Origin: Talaromyces rugulosus
Lineage: Eukaryota; Ascomycota; Eurotiomycetes; Eurotiales; Trichocomaceae
Length of the DNA stretch: 64,000 nucleotides
NCBI RefSeq assembly: GCF_013368755.1
Contig: NC_049561.1
Span: 1,984,001-2,048,000 of the forward strand
Reading direction: 5' to 3'
The notes below the pieces were generated by a model, which ran no database searches, was not told where the DNA came from, and saw only the letters and a list, made by a program, of their open reading frames with translations. Made by a program: the position numbers and the translations under genes. Shown here piece by piece: positions 11,846 through 22,907 of the stretch (the stretch's first letter is position 1; each line of letters begins with the position of its first letter).

Positions 11846-14800
11846 AGATCTCTATATTTGGGTTCTACGCACAAGATTTTGCATCGTTGAACGCGCATTT
11901 ATGATACCTCAGTTCTTCTCTGGAACATCTATATATGAGGTACCAAATGCCGTGTCTATTGGAAATGAAATTACGGGAGTCGGATTTTACTGGGGCATAA
12001 GGAAGCGGAGTCTGACGGTTCTTTCATTCCTGGGGATTTTTCTATTGCAGGGCGTTGGCCGGGAAGACCGGTTTTTCTTTTTTCTCTGATTTTTCATTGG
12101 TTTGATTGCTGCGGGCATGGGGTTAGTTTGACTGGTTCAAGCTATTGGTTCTGTCTAATGATATGTGCATGCTGGTCAAATCAGTCTATGAATAGCACGG
12201 TTGTGTTGGAAAAAGCCCCCCCCCCCCATGTTAGAGCTGCATTGATGTGTGTCCATGACGATCTTGTTTTCTTGTTAGAGTATTAATGAGCCATGCCATG
12301 TATATTCCTTGCGTCATTTCATGTAATCTATATCCCACAAGTAAATGAGAATGGAAACGAATGACCGTAGTCCACGTCTAGCCACAGCATGCGAGTCATG
12401 GCCATCTGCTTTGTTGTTAACTAGTATACATATACATGAATAGATATTGATGTGTCCCGTCACGTCTGTTGGGTTTTCCCGTCCGAGTATTGTTCTAATT
12501 GCTTCTATTTCCCTTCCCAACGGCAAAAACAGCCCCATGCTAAGGTTTGATGCCGGCGGCAACATGAACAGATTGATATTAATAGAGTTGACGTTATACA
12601 TATCCATGAGTCAATAAATCTTCCGCTCGGTTACGATTCATCCTTCCGGGTTTTTCTCCAATGATAGAGAGATGAGACTACACACACCACTACATATGCA
12701 CTCCCCTCGTGGTAAACTAGGGCGGAATGACTAGCGGGTGTTTTGTTGGTTGGGTTTTCATCTAGCAACTGTACAAAATACGGCCATTCATGCGCAACGA
12801 CAATTCTATACCGCTCTTCGGAAATAGCTTTCGGAGCCTCTCCATGTGTTTAGTATGGCATGACTCGCAGGAAGTTCCAACATCCAGTATGCAGAGATGA
12901 TACGTTGGGTGCTTACTCCCACGAGCTTGGGCCTTTGGGAAAAGGTTATGGCTGGGAAGTCGGGCATGTAGGAAACAAAGAAAAAAGAAAGAAAAAGACA
13001 CTAGACACCATGCTTTACATGCTAAGCATCATGTTTTGTTAAATTGCGATATTTACGGAGTACGTTTATCACAAGATTAAAATATGGGCATTGGACGATA
13101 CCGGGTCGTAATGGCTTTTTGGCTTATTACAATAAATACATCCTCACCTGGTCAAGCACAGAAATTGACAAACAACATTCCTGGTATGGAGCAAAAAGGC
13201 TGCGTCATTCACGATTTATTAGACTTTGGACCCACTAGGCTTAGTAGTATTACACATTACAATACGCGGGCCGTATGGGCCCGTCTCGGGCAGGTATGAG
13301 CGGACCATGGAACCACACAGCATAGCCTTTCAGACTGGCTCCACCTGGGTATGCTCACGAGAGAAGCCCGACGTTGAAAGCAATAATGCTAGAAATGGTG
13401 ATTAATAAGAATCACAAGTCTGCCTTGCTTCACACCATTTATTTGCGAGGGCCTCGTTGTGCATTACTCAGTCTTGGCCGGCCAATGGCATCGTCCAGAG
13501 CGAGATTCTGCAGAAAACAATATCCCGGTCACGACGTGGCAAGATCACCAAGCCAATGCAAGAAAAGTGGGATCGGCCATGGAATAGAAGCCTTGGGGGG
13601 TAGTAGCAATAGCCAGGGGCCTAAGTCCGCTCTACACATGCAGCCCGAGTCGTCCAGGCCAGTAAGAAAGCGCATAGCCTCCGTCCATTTTTCAGTCTAC
13701 CCGACTGTAGTTATAATGTCTACTGCAACGAGACTAGACTGGTGTGTTATTTACAAGCTCGTACAAGGGAACCCTTCAGCTGGAAGGTTTGAGAGTATCC
13801 GACTGGACACAGCACCAATAAAACCATGCGAAGAAACCAGAAACCGTACTCCGTACAGCTGAGTGGATGTTTAGAGGCCCAGTAAAGCCGCGGTCCACCC
13901 ACCGGCCCCACCAGCGGGCAACCAGCGATCCAGTTCCCATCGAAGATTAAGCGCCGGCGCTTTCCCTCTTGAGGAATATAGTGGGGCATAGCTAGCACAC
14001 CCCAGCAATAGACTCCCATGCGCCCGCTACAATTGGCTAGTCCTCTGACCTCCTTATGCGGGGATCATGCTGCTAGCTTGTTTAGTCCGTCTCACCAACG
14101 GTACAACTACACCGCGCAACGCATCAGGAATCAAGGCCTGCTTTTTGTTAAGCCAACAATGAACAGTCGGCTTTACCGCTTCATTCTCGAAGCGTACTGT
14201 GGTATATTACCCTCAAAACGAGGGACTCCTTGGTAACCTTGGGAGCCGCTTTCGCTTTCTTTCCGTGGTATTCCCGAAACCGAAACTCTCCGTAGCCTCA
14301 ATACACCAGGAAGGGAGGGGTAAGATAATATAGATTGTCCTGCTTATCATTTGAAATGCGATCACGTAGTACACGTACATGCTCTAACAGATCTAGCTAT
14401 TAACTAGGCTGCCAATCCTAGTTGCGGTCATCATGTGGACGGCGACGCACAAAGACGGGATGCACTCTCCATGTATGATCCCGTAGTAAGGGTCGCATGC
14501 ATCGGCATTATTTCTTCTTCCCCTCTCCAGACTACGGCCACTGTACTCCTAAATAGGATAAGGCCTCTATGCATCTGCATGCTGACTTGCAACGAGTATT
14601 TCCACACACGGAGGAGATCAGCTGCCCAGAATCCTTGGAAGTTGGAACTTTGTAGCATGTTTTCGTCTCCTGCACGATAACGGTTGCTATTGGCCGAGGC
14701 CGAGTGTGATGTGGCCAGGGGACCCGTGGGAGTGGTAGGTCCGGGCACGGAAAGTCTGAAGATGCCATTTTTGGAAACATGTCGGCGCTAACCTTGCCTA

Positions 14801-16852
14801 AATAAGAATCCCGTTTGCCAATCACTTTTAGGACCGCAGTGATGAAGCCCGTCGGTGGCCATCCGCCCAGAACTCGGAAATTGATGTATAGACCATGGCC
14901 AATACGAAATTGTGTATTTTATTTGCTTCCATTCGTGTCGAAACTAACTGTGAAGGAAAGAATGGGGCTGATCAGGGTATTCCTCCAACGGGTGTTATTC
15001 AGACCCAATATTCAAGCCTGTCGCGTTAGTCCAATTAAAAACGTTCAAAGCAAATTAGTACATATGTAGTTAGATTCTATGGTTTCGTGCATCCTTGTGC
15101 TCCTGTTACCCGTCATTGGCCTGTCAAGTGATAGTGCGAAATAGTACGTTTCACGTAAGCGCCCATCAAGTGACACTGTTCTATTCATAGAACACTAACC
15201 CATCAATCGCTAATAATATATGGATAGCGTCTTTATATATAGAAACATAATCTCCACTCTTGTCCTTTTTTAATACAACCTCACGCCGCATCCCCTCTGC
15301 TCTCTGGTGATTTTGTACGGGATTCTGTTGCCAAAAAATGACCTTAAGAGTCTAGCTCGGCGTAACCAGCATAAAAAAACCAGCGGCGACCTCCGACTGG
15401 TAGGTTGTCTTCCCCCTCGTCGATACACAAAAAAATATTGACCGCTTGTCCTAGTTTCTATTCACTACTTGGCACTTACCCCGGCCGAAGATCGTATCAA
15501 AGTTTGTTAAAAACCAATAGCAATTGATCAATTTCACCGGTTATCTACCTTGTTCGGACATAGCTACCTACATGGTCATGTAATCGGGACTAACTTCCCC
15601 TCTTCCCCTCTCTCATCGTGCTATTGTTTCTTTTTTTGTCTATCCCTAGATCTTGTTTACCCTTTCCGATTCGTCCTCGTTAACAAAGCAAGTTGGTTTA
15701 TTTATAGCTTCATGCTCGCTAACGCTGCCTGCTCCCCTAGCTTCATGTTCCTGATTTACATGCACCAGTCGTTGAGCTCGCCGGGGTGATCTTCCAGATG
15801 CACGTTCTTGTCACATCTCCAAATGCATGTTACGGAGACGGTAGAGCTATGAAAAAGTCTCTCATTGATCGAAATGTTTCTATTTTACGATACATTGACG
15901 CAAGAAAAGCTATGTCTATCCCTATCTGGAGCTTGTCAAGCGTGCTTTTCGGGCGCGAGGTTGGCGATGGCCCATCACTTGACATGGGACACTACTGCAA
16001 GTCTTGATTTCTATATTTATCTATTGTTCACGGTATGTAATATGTTTATGTTGTTTTGTGACTGTCAGGTATGTACGCTGTAATCATACCTGCCTGTACT
16101 TTTCAAGTACTGTCAAGCCAAATAAGCGTTCCATCACATCATTGATGGTATTATTGGGAGTAGCTGCTGTTACTACGTAGTAAAGGAATACTTAACAGAC
16201 TGGACTGGCAGGAAGCAAAGCGAAAGGGACCCCCTTCAGCTACATGAAAAGTTCGTCCAAAGGATGGTGAAAGCCTGGCGACCGAGTGCGGCCAAGGATT
16301 TAAGATCCCGTCAGGTGTGTCTGGTTGGGTAGATTGACATCAAGGGAGACATTATACAAGGGCAGTGGATGGATGACTAATTCAAGAAATGAAATCTAGG
16401 AACGATTTATGTTGATACTGGAGCAAGTGTTGTAAAGAACGAATGAATACATTATGCCATTACTAGATAATTCAAAACAAGAGTCTAATCAATAAAAAAA
16501 CCAGACGCATGCAGAACAATTAGATATACGAGTTGCTGCATGGTATTTCGGGGGCTTTCAAACAGCTGCATCGGTGATGCCGGGAAGGTTGTCGAGTCGG
16601 TTGTTAATAGCGCCATTGTACCGGACAAGGATTTTCGATCGGTTGGAACCAGAGTCGACTGAAAGAAGGACTCGGGTGAGAATTGTCGATAATAGTTCCA
16701 ACATGATAAAAGAGTGGAGGGATGACATAAATCATCCAGGTGCGGGAACCGGCCCGGAATGAAGACACGACCAAATTGAAAATGATGACCCAGATTGAGC
16801 TGCCTCCGTTATAAGAGTCTGGAATTTGCCCCATGCAATTTTTTAATGATGT
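11846..16852. other. 5-kb gene-poor region
   Basis: I find no supportable gene. Frames up to 162 residues exist on both strands (13374-13862, 14431-14825), but they overlap each other, have odd composition and show no domain. Notable sequence includes a C run at about 12220-12230, A/T-rich patches near 16440-16500, and the short motif TACGGAGTA or its complement at about 13054 and 13847. It may contain decayed repeats or non-coding transcripts. Confidence 0.45.
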
Positions 16853-18559
16853 TCACAGGAGGAAAGCAAGGGCACCTGCAACAGCCATGCCAAATCCTTG
16901 TGGTACAGAGAAAGAGCCAGCACCACCAGCAAAGGCAGAAAAAGTAGCACTGGGGCCGGGGTGAGGCGCGGGAGTAGCAACAGCGCGAGAAGCGGACGTA
17001 GTGCTAGGTGTGTGCGAGGGCTTAACAACTACGAAAGACGAGTGTGCCTCAACGTGGTAGGAGACGTGAGGACGTGCCTCTGAAGATGGCTTGGCGGTGT
17101 GGACTCGGACAGCAGAGTAAGCAGCGCTGGATTGGGCGGCGTAGCTGATGTGCGCATGGGCTGGGTAGGCCTCACCTTCACCACGCTGAGCACCTGGGGT
17201 TGATCCAAGGGGTTTGGGGTAGCCTTGGCCGAATTCAGGTTGGGGAGCGGCAGATTGTGGTCGTGCTTGAGGATAGGGAGTCTCGTGGTTGTGGAATGTG
17301 CACGGGGTTTCTCGCGCTCCCTGGCGGTCTGGGTGAGGGGGTTCTTCCTGGGGCTGGGCTGGGACTGGATGCGCAGCAGGGGGTGGAGCATGGGGCTCCT
17401 CGTGGTGAGACTGTTCTTGTTGAGGATACTCTTGAGGAACCTGTTGTGGGGGGGCATGGGGCTCCTCGTGATGAGGCTCTTGTTGAGGATACTCTTGAGG
17501 AACCTGTTGAGGGGGGGCATGGGGCTCCTCGCTATGAGGCTCTTCGTGGGGAGGCTCTTCGTGGTGAGGATACTCTTGAGGAACCTGTTGAGGGGGGGCA
17601 TGGGGCTCCTCGCTATGAGGCTCTTCGTGGGGAGGCTCTTCGTGGTGAGGATACTCTTGAGGAACCTGTTGAGGGGGGGCATGGGGCTCCTCGCTATGAG
17701 GCTCTTCGTGGGGAGGCTCTTCGTGGTGAGGATACTCTTGAGGAACCTGTTGTGGGGGGCCATGGGGTGCTGGAGGAGCAGGCTCTGGCTTCTCCTCCTT
17801 TGGTGCAGGTGGAGCGTGGTGTTCAGGGCCAGTAGCTGGGCCTGGTCCACCTTCCGGGGTTGGAATCTCAGCAGAGGGTCCTGGGACATGGTGTTGAGGT
17901 TCAGAGTGCTGGCCGGGAGGAAGCTGCTCAGGTCCATGCTCACCACCCTCTTCGTGAGGTGGTGCACCGTGGGGAGGAACACCATGGGGAGGCCCCTCAG
18001 GAGGAGGGCCTCCGTGAGGGAACGGGGGTGGTGGCGGCGGGGGAGCAATGTAGTTGTCCTGCTCCGAAGCAGCCTGACCCTGGTAGTCAGCCACTTGGGT
18101 GATGACGATGTTGTCGTTTTTGTATCCGCCGTCAATCTCGTTATCTCCGCCATTAGTGTGTGGTCCCTTTTGTGCATTGAAGTTGTGAGGGCCACTGATA
18201 GGAGAGTTGACATCAGGAGAGATGGTCGGAGAGTTGAACTTGGGAGAGTTGATATTGGACGCGGCGTCGTGGGCATCAAATCCAGCAGAGGGGTCAAATC
18301 CAGACGCACCATCACGAGGAACGTTCAGAGCACCCGCACTGGGACCTTGGTCGGGGCCATGACCCTCGGGTTTCTTGTTAGGCTTGTTGAAGCCGTCGGC
18401 GAGCAAATCATGGTCATACGTATCTCCTAGAAAATCGCCCTTCTCAGTGTTGCCGCCCAAGAAATCGAGCACGCCAGAGTCGTGGGGGTGGCCATGCTCC
18501 TGTGATTGTGCAACGGCAGCCAATACGGCCAAGGGAATTGCTGTGTAGATGGTCTTCAT
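16853..18559 (-). CDS. Secreted GPI-anchored Pro/His/Glu-rich repeat protein
   Basis: A single exon encodes 568 residues. Residues 1-20 (MKTIYTAIPLAVLAAVAQSQ) form a signal peptide. The C-terminus ends in a short hydrophobic tail (GFGMAVAGALAFLL) preceded by small residues, the pattern of GPI attachment. Between them is a low-complexity body: a Pro/Gly/His-rich part, then tandem copies of a unit beginning APPQQVPQEYPHHEEPPHEE and ending in SEEPH, then a Ser/Ala-rich stalk. This fits a cell-wall or plasma-membrane mannoprotein. No enzyme domain is seen. The His/Glu-rich repeats could bind metal ions, which is inference. Long frames on the opposite strand are by-products of the repeat composition. 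Confidence 0.8.
   Translation of the reverse strand: MKTIYTAIPLAVLAAVAQSQEHGHPHDSGVLDFLGGNTEKGDFLGDTYDHDLLADGFNKPNKKPEGHGPDQGPSAGALNVPRDGASGFDPSAGFDAHDAASNINSPKFNSPTISPDVNSPISGPHNFNAQKGPHTNGGDNEIDGGYKNDNIVITQVADYQGQAASEQDNYIAPPPPPPPFPHGGPPPEGPPHGVPPHGAPPHEEGGEHGPEQLPPGQHSEPQHHVPGPSAEIPTPEGGPGPATGPEHHAPPAPKEEKPEPAPPAPHGPPQQVPQEYPHHEEPPHEEPHSEEPHAPPQQVPQEYPHHEEPPHEEPHSEEPHAPPQQVPQEYPHHEEPPHEEPHSEEPHAPPQQVPQEYPQQEPHHEEPHAPPQQVPQEYPQQEQSHHEEPHAPPPAAHPVPAQPQEEPPHPDRQGARETPCTFHNHETPYPQARPQSAAPQPEFGQGYPKPLGSTPGAQRGEGEAYPAHAHISYAAQSSAAYSAVRVHTAKPSSEARPHVSYHVEAHSSFVVVKPSHTPSTTSASRAVATPAPHPGPSATFSAFAGGAGSFSVPQGFGMAVAGALAFLL
17420..17760 (-). repeat. Coding minisatellite (81-bp units)
   Basis: The marker GGATACTCTTGAGGAACC starts at about 17424, 17487, 17568, 17649 and 17730, so the spacings are 63, 81, 81 and 81 bases. 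All are multiples of three and keep the reading frame of the wall protein. The 81-bp copies are nearly identical, which suggests recent expansion. Confidence 0.9.
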
Positions 18560-19926
18560 CTTGGTGTTTTGAAATTAGTATCGTCTGTCACGCACCGGCT
18601 CGTAGGGTAAAAAAAGTAATAATGAATGACTAGTCTAAAGGAACGACTGGAACGAAAAGAAACTACAGAAAAGACCACTCAAATCGGTCTATTGTCAACG
18701 CTTTCGCTGATCACGAAGAAGAAGAAAAACGAAGTGAAGCCAGCGCTGTCGAGCTGCTTTATTTCTAATCCGGAACATCGCGAAGAACTCCTTCTGGCGT
18801 GTTGGAAAGCCCACGAATGAAGGACCATCACAAAAATGCAAGCTCGCAATAGAGCACATAAGTCGAGAATGTCACGAAGAATGGCCTATACGGTGAACTC
18901 CTACAAACGCTTGGTTGTTCGAGCCCTTGGTTGCCCAGAATGGCAAGACCATAACATGCCGCCGCGTCGGAACACGTTCGGTATGGACATATTCTCGCGT
19001 CGCAATGCAACGCTGGCTTTGTCTACTACGATCAATAATTCAATACAAAGTCAGACGACCTTATAACAAGGGCTGGAGGCGGCGCCCCGTCATGATTTCA
19101 TTGGCATCTACACCGCCAACTGCAAGCCTGGACAGAGGTGGCGCAGGGAGGGAGATTTGCAACGAGCACGGCCATGAACGTTTATCCTCTTAGGAAGAAG
19201 ACGCCTATTCGGCATTTTACTCAATCCTGCATCTGCATGAGCATGAGGAACTCGCAGTCTACGCAGGTGGGCTCTACTTCGCTTATATGTATCCCGTCAT
19301 CAGCATCCCCAATCCATCGCCCTCACCAAAGAGGACTCAACGGAAAGGAAACTTCCTATCGAGGAATGTCGGTCTCCAGAATCAAGAGACCCCGAAGGGT
19401 CATGGCAACACATCGCCGTGGGGAAAGGCTGAACGATGGTCGTGGCTGACTCTGTTACTTTTTGATGAGGAAAGAAAAGAAAAAAGAGAGGGAAAACTCG
19501 GATTGGTTGTGCGAGTTGAAATACCCGGCGCGCCGTCACGTGGCCCGGCGTTATGTTGTTGCGGGCCGCGGTTGCCTGCTTAGAGAGCCTAGTCCTACTG
19601 CTACAACTTCCAACTGCAACTTCAAATAGAACCGAATTGATTCACTCCTTTTCTCCTGTTCTATTGCGTGACGAGCCCAGCTCATGCCACTCTTCTAGGA
19701 AATACATAACATAAAACAGCCCCGGCTATGCTACAGTACGCGGATCTTCCAGCGATGAACTCCTGTCAAGTCAGCTGCAGTGATTCCGATGCAGTGGTGT
19801 ATTGACAACTCAGCCTCGGTAGGACCAGGTCGATGGTCGAGACAAAGCGGAATCGAGAGCAAAAATTACAAAACTGGTATATGTCCAAATAAACGAAAAA
19901 CTCCCACTCCAAACGATAATAAAACC
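18560..19926. other. Intergenic region upstream of the GPI protein
   Basis: No gene is supported in this 1.4-kb stretch. It carries the promoter of the GPI protein and the 3' region of the small membrane protein. Frames of 60-103 residues are present but lack any recognisable feature. Confidence 0.45.
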
Positions 19927-20463
19927 CTAGCCGCCGATGGTGCCTTGCTGATCGTGCGATTTCCATACGCCGCCTCCCACGGCAGCTGTAATGCCGACCG
20001 CGATGCCGACCATGGCGCCGACGATGAAAAACGCAATCACAAGTTTGACGGCGAGGCGCTGTCTTTTGGTCAATGACGAGAGGCAGTCGCATCGCCTCTT
20101 CTTCTTCATCCACAATTTCGACTGTCGCACGCCGTGGATGTCCAGCGAACGTTTATGAGGTGTGTTTGATGGCCCGCTCTCCAGGTCATTGGATCCATAT
20201 CGTTGTGCCAAGATGGTCGCCTCGTCCTTGAGGTATTCGAGGGAGTCGTTGTCGTTGTGGCGGTAAAATGGTGAGCATGGTTTTGCTCCAAGATGGGGGT
20301 CAAAATCAACGGTAGATGCTTGGACAGATTGGATTATCGGTGATGGAGGTAACACGCCCGATCGTGCCTCGCAGATATGGTTCTCTGAGTTGTTCGCGCT
20401 CGTCGTGCCGTTTATCGTAACGCCCACGACAGCTTTTGTCGGTAGTTCCGCTGGGTGTAACAT
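19927..20463 (-). CDS. Small single-pass membrane protein, unknown function
   Basis: A single exon encodes 178 residues. The first 135 are hydrophilic, with a Cys/Lys/Arg cluster (MKKKRRCDCLSSLTKRQR) directly before one strong membrane helix at about 139-165 (LVIAFFIVGAMVGIAVGITA, continuing AVGGGVW), then a 13-residue tail. Positive residues before the helix predict a cytosolic N-terminus and a very short outer tail. The juxtamembrane Cys pair could be palmitoylated, which is inference. I recall similar helix sequences in Eurotiales proteins of unknown function. Confidence 0.7.
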   Translation of the reverse strand: MLHPAELPTKAVVGVTINGTTSANNSENHICEARSGVLPPSPIIQSVQASTVDFDPHLGAKPCSPFYRHNDNDSLEYLKDEATILAQRYGSNDLESGPSNTPHKRSLDIHGVRQSKLWMKKKRRCDCLSSLTKRQRLAVKLVIAFFIVGAMVGIAVGITAAVGGGVWKSHDQQGTIGG

Positions 20464-22907
20464 TGTCGATGCAAATGCACGTACTGCTGTCTATCCACCA
20501 AGACGCCTTCTTACAAATTCGCTGGAGGCGAGAGGAGGATGTCGAGAAGTCTGTGAAATAGGTAATGATATTCACGATGACGACAAAAAGGAGACAGCTT
20601 TCAATGGCGGTCGATAAGTGAACAAAGGGGGATTGTCGAGGTATTTGTCCTGTCAGGCATGCGGTACCCTTTTAAGCGCCTAGCAACCCGTTTGCATTCC
20701 AGTAGCGGTAAACGGAGGGATGGACGAGAACAACAGCCGTCCTGCGACTACGTGTTCGTAGGCGAGTAAGTATTCGATAATTGAAAACAGGTAAATTGGG
20801 AGAATGTGCTGGCGAGAATGCGAAGGTTATTTAAAGTAACCCCAGAAAGCACAAGGCCTTGGTTTCACTTGTATTCTGTAGGACTGTATTCCAGGCAGTC
20901 TCCACCTTGTCCTAGTGGAGATGAGACAATACGTAGTCCTGACAGGCCTCACCTCCCCTTTCACAGAGGGACGTGCCCTACAGAAAAGAGGACCGGGATG
21001 GCAAATTACCAGTCTGATACATGACGAGTAACTGATAACAGGAATAAATAACCAGTCGCAAGCACAATTACTGTCTAGTTTCCTCAACATGTCACCATCT
21101 GACTGGCAAGCACAATGTTACACAGGTTTATCACAGCATATCGAACCGGCCAGTGTCTATTTTGAACGACCGGTCCCTTGCAGTTGCTGCGGTCTCGGCG
21201 CTGCGTTAAACTTTCCTCTCTAGGCCAGACTACTTTGACACAAGCTCGGCGGTTGGACCCTGTTTTTGGCTTTAGTCTCATGCTTGGTTGGGTTAATATA
21301 CCCAGTTTAAGCTCTTTTCGATCCAGATAACGCTCAACTCCAGCCAGCATCGCTCGTTCCATCTGCTGTGTCCGTATTTATTTACTGGGTGCAAATCGTA
21401 GACATACTATTGCATATATTTCACCACCCAGGAACGCGCGTTCTGTGATTTGCCCGGAAACATGATAAATGCTTGCGTCAACCCGCTGCAAGGGATAAAT
21501 TTAGTTCCTCCCCCTCCCAAAACAACCACACAAAAAAAGAGTTAAACAAAAACAAACAAAAAAACAGATTCTTGAAAAAGAGGGAAGAGAGGGGTTATTC
21601 CGAATCCAGCCTATCTTCTCTGTGTTGTCCCGATACCAGTCGTATGTAGGCCGTGGTCGGTGATGGTATGTACCGTGGTTCGGGCAAAGTTAAGGGTAGA
21701 GTTGGCGCAATCTTTCGTACTTGGAGCATTGCTCATGTGTTCGATTGGTAAAATTAAGCGGCCTTGTGACGCAATCTATTTTCTACTAGTACGTGGTACT
21801 GTGTACATTATGTTGGGTAATGTGACTATGTATGCCAGGTGGCGACTTTGTGTAGCAAATCTCATATTCCAATGTTGGGTTGTTTTTGTGAAACGTAGAT
21901 AAAACTAGTCGTTTTGCTAAATTAGTTGTGTTCTGTACCTATATTAGAATGCATATGTAGCATTGGGAAGGATCCAAGTGTTATCTAGGTGAATGTGACG
22001 GATTTTTAAAAAAAAACAAAAAAGAACTTAAATTTTCAATCTTTTTCTATTTTAATTTTAAGAAATCGTTATATTTTATAATTTTATAATATATTTTTTA
22101 TTTTTATTGATTCCCCCGACAATTATTATAAAAAAATAATAATCTTAAAGATTTCGATTAAAAACATATATATAATAGACACTCTGGGTGGTCCTTGCTC
22201 ACAAAAGTACGATCTTACAGGATTAGATTAGATTTATTTTTATTTTTATACCAAATTGGTTAAAATAAGTCAATCAATGACCGGAAAACAATAAGAAAAC
22301 AATAAAATAAAATAAAACAGGCTCCATAGATCAAAAATATTACTAGAACTCTAGAAGTAGCTAATAACACAGACGAAAAATAACAATGCTACAAAAGAGA
22401 ACATTGAACAACAAGGAAATATAAATAAAAAGGATAGTAAAAATTTAATATTTAAAGTTTACGATATAAAATAATAAACACCCCAGATATGACGCCGCCA
22501 ATGCATCTGAAGAAGGAATTTGCCTTTTTTATTCCTATAGTAGTCATATCAATGAATCATGATTATCTAGGTGCTAATCCTAGAAATACCGTTAGATTCG
22601 GGAGATGGTCGTGTTCGAACTGTTTTTGAAATTGTTGTAACACTGGAAGCAATGTAATAACTAGGGGGTAGGAGCCTCGTTGATATGCGCCTCGGTGAGC
22701 CGGAAGCCCTGACTCATCTCGCACGGAGAGGCGACGGGAGACACCGTCGGGACGTCATCTTAATGTTTCCTTGTTTTTGCAAAAAGGTCTGTACTAGAAC
22801 AGAATACGATACTTTGTTATGTGGCCCCTATCCCCATTTTCGTTGACAGGGACAAGCGCTGTCGTATATTAGTTTATCTGCTCCGTTATATACTTGTATA
22901 CTGTTAT
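20464..22907. other. Gene-poor region with an A/T-rich block
   Basis: No gene is supported in 2.4 kb. An A-rich stretch lies at about 21520-21585 and a strongly A/T-rich block at about 22003-22480, with long T and A runs and many TA steps. Frames in 20806-21902 are short and unconvincing. Confidence 0.5.
22003..22480. repeat. A/T-rich block, possible RIP-decayed repeat
   Basis: Base composition changes sharply to mostly A and T with many TA dinucleotides, and recovers near 22490. This is what repeat-induced point mutation leaves in old transposons, but no transposon coding trace or terminal repeat was seen, so origin is inferred. Confidence 0.35.

Noticed and set aside
13040..13860. TACGGAGTA/TACTCCGTA motifs (about 13054, 13847, also 57827)
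   Set aside because: Only a few dispersed copies; I could not link them to gene starts or to each other.
14431..14825. Overlapping minus frames of 97 and 105 residues
   Set aside because: Mutually exclusive frames, no conserved pattern, no splice partners found.
17200..18430. Long plus-strand frames (211 and 401 residues) opposite the GPI protein
   Set aside because: They mirror the repeat and codon bias of the minus-strand gene, have no promoter-side support and low-complexity Leu/Arg/Gly products.
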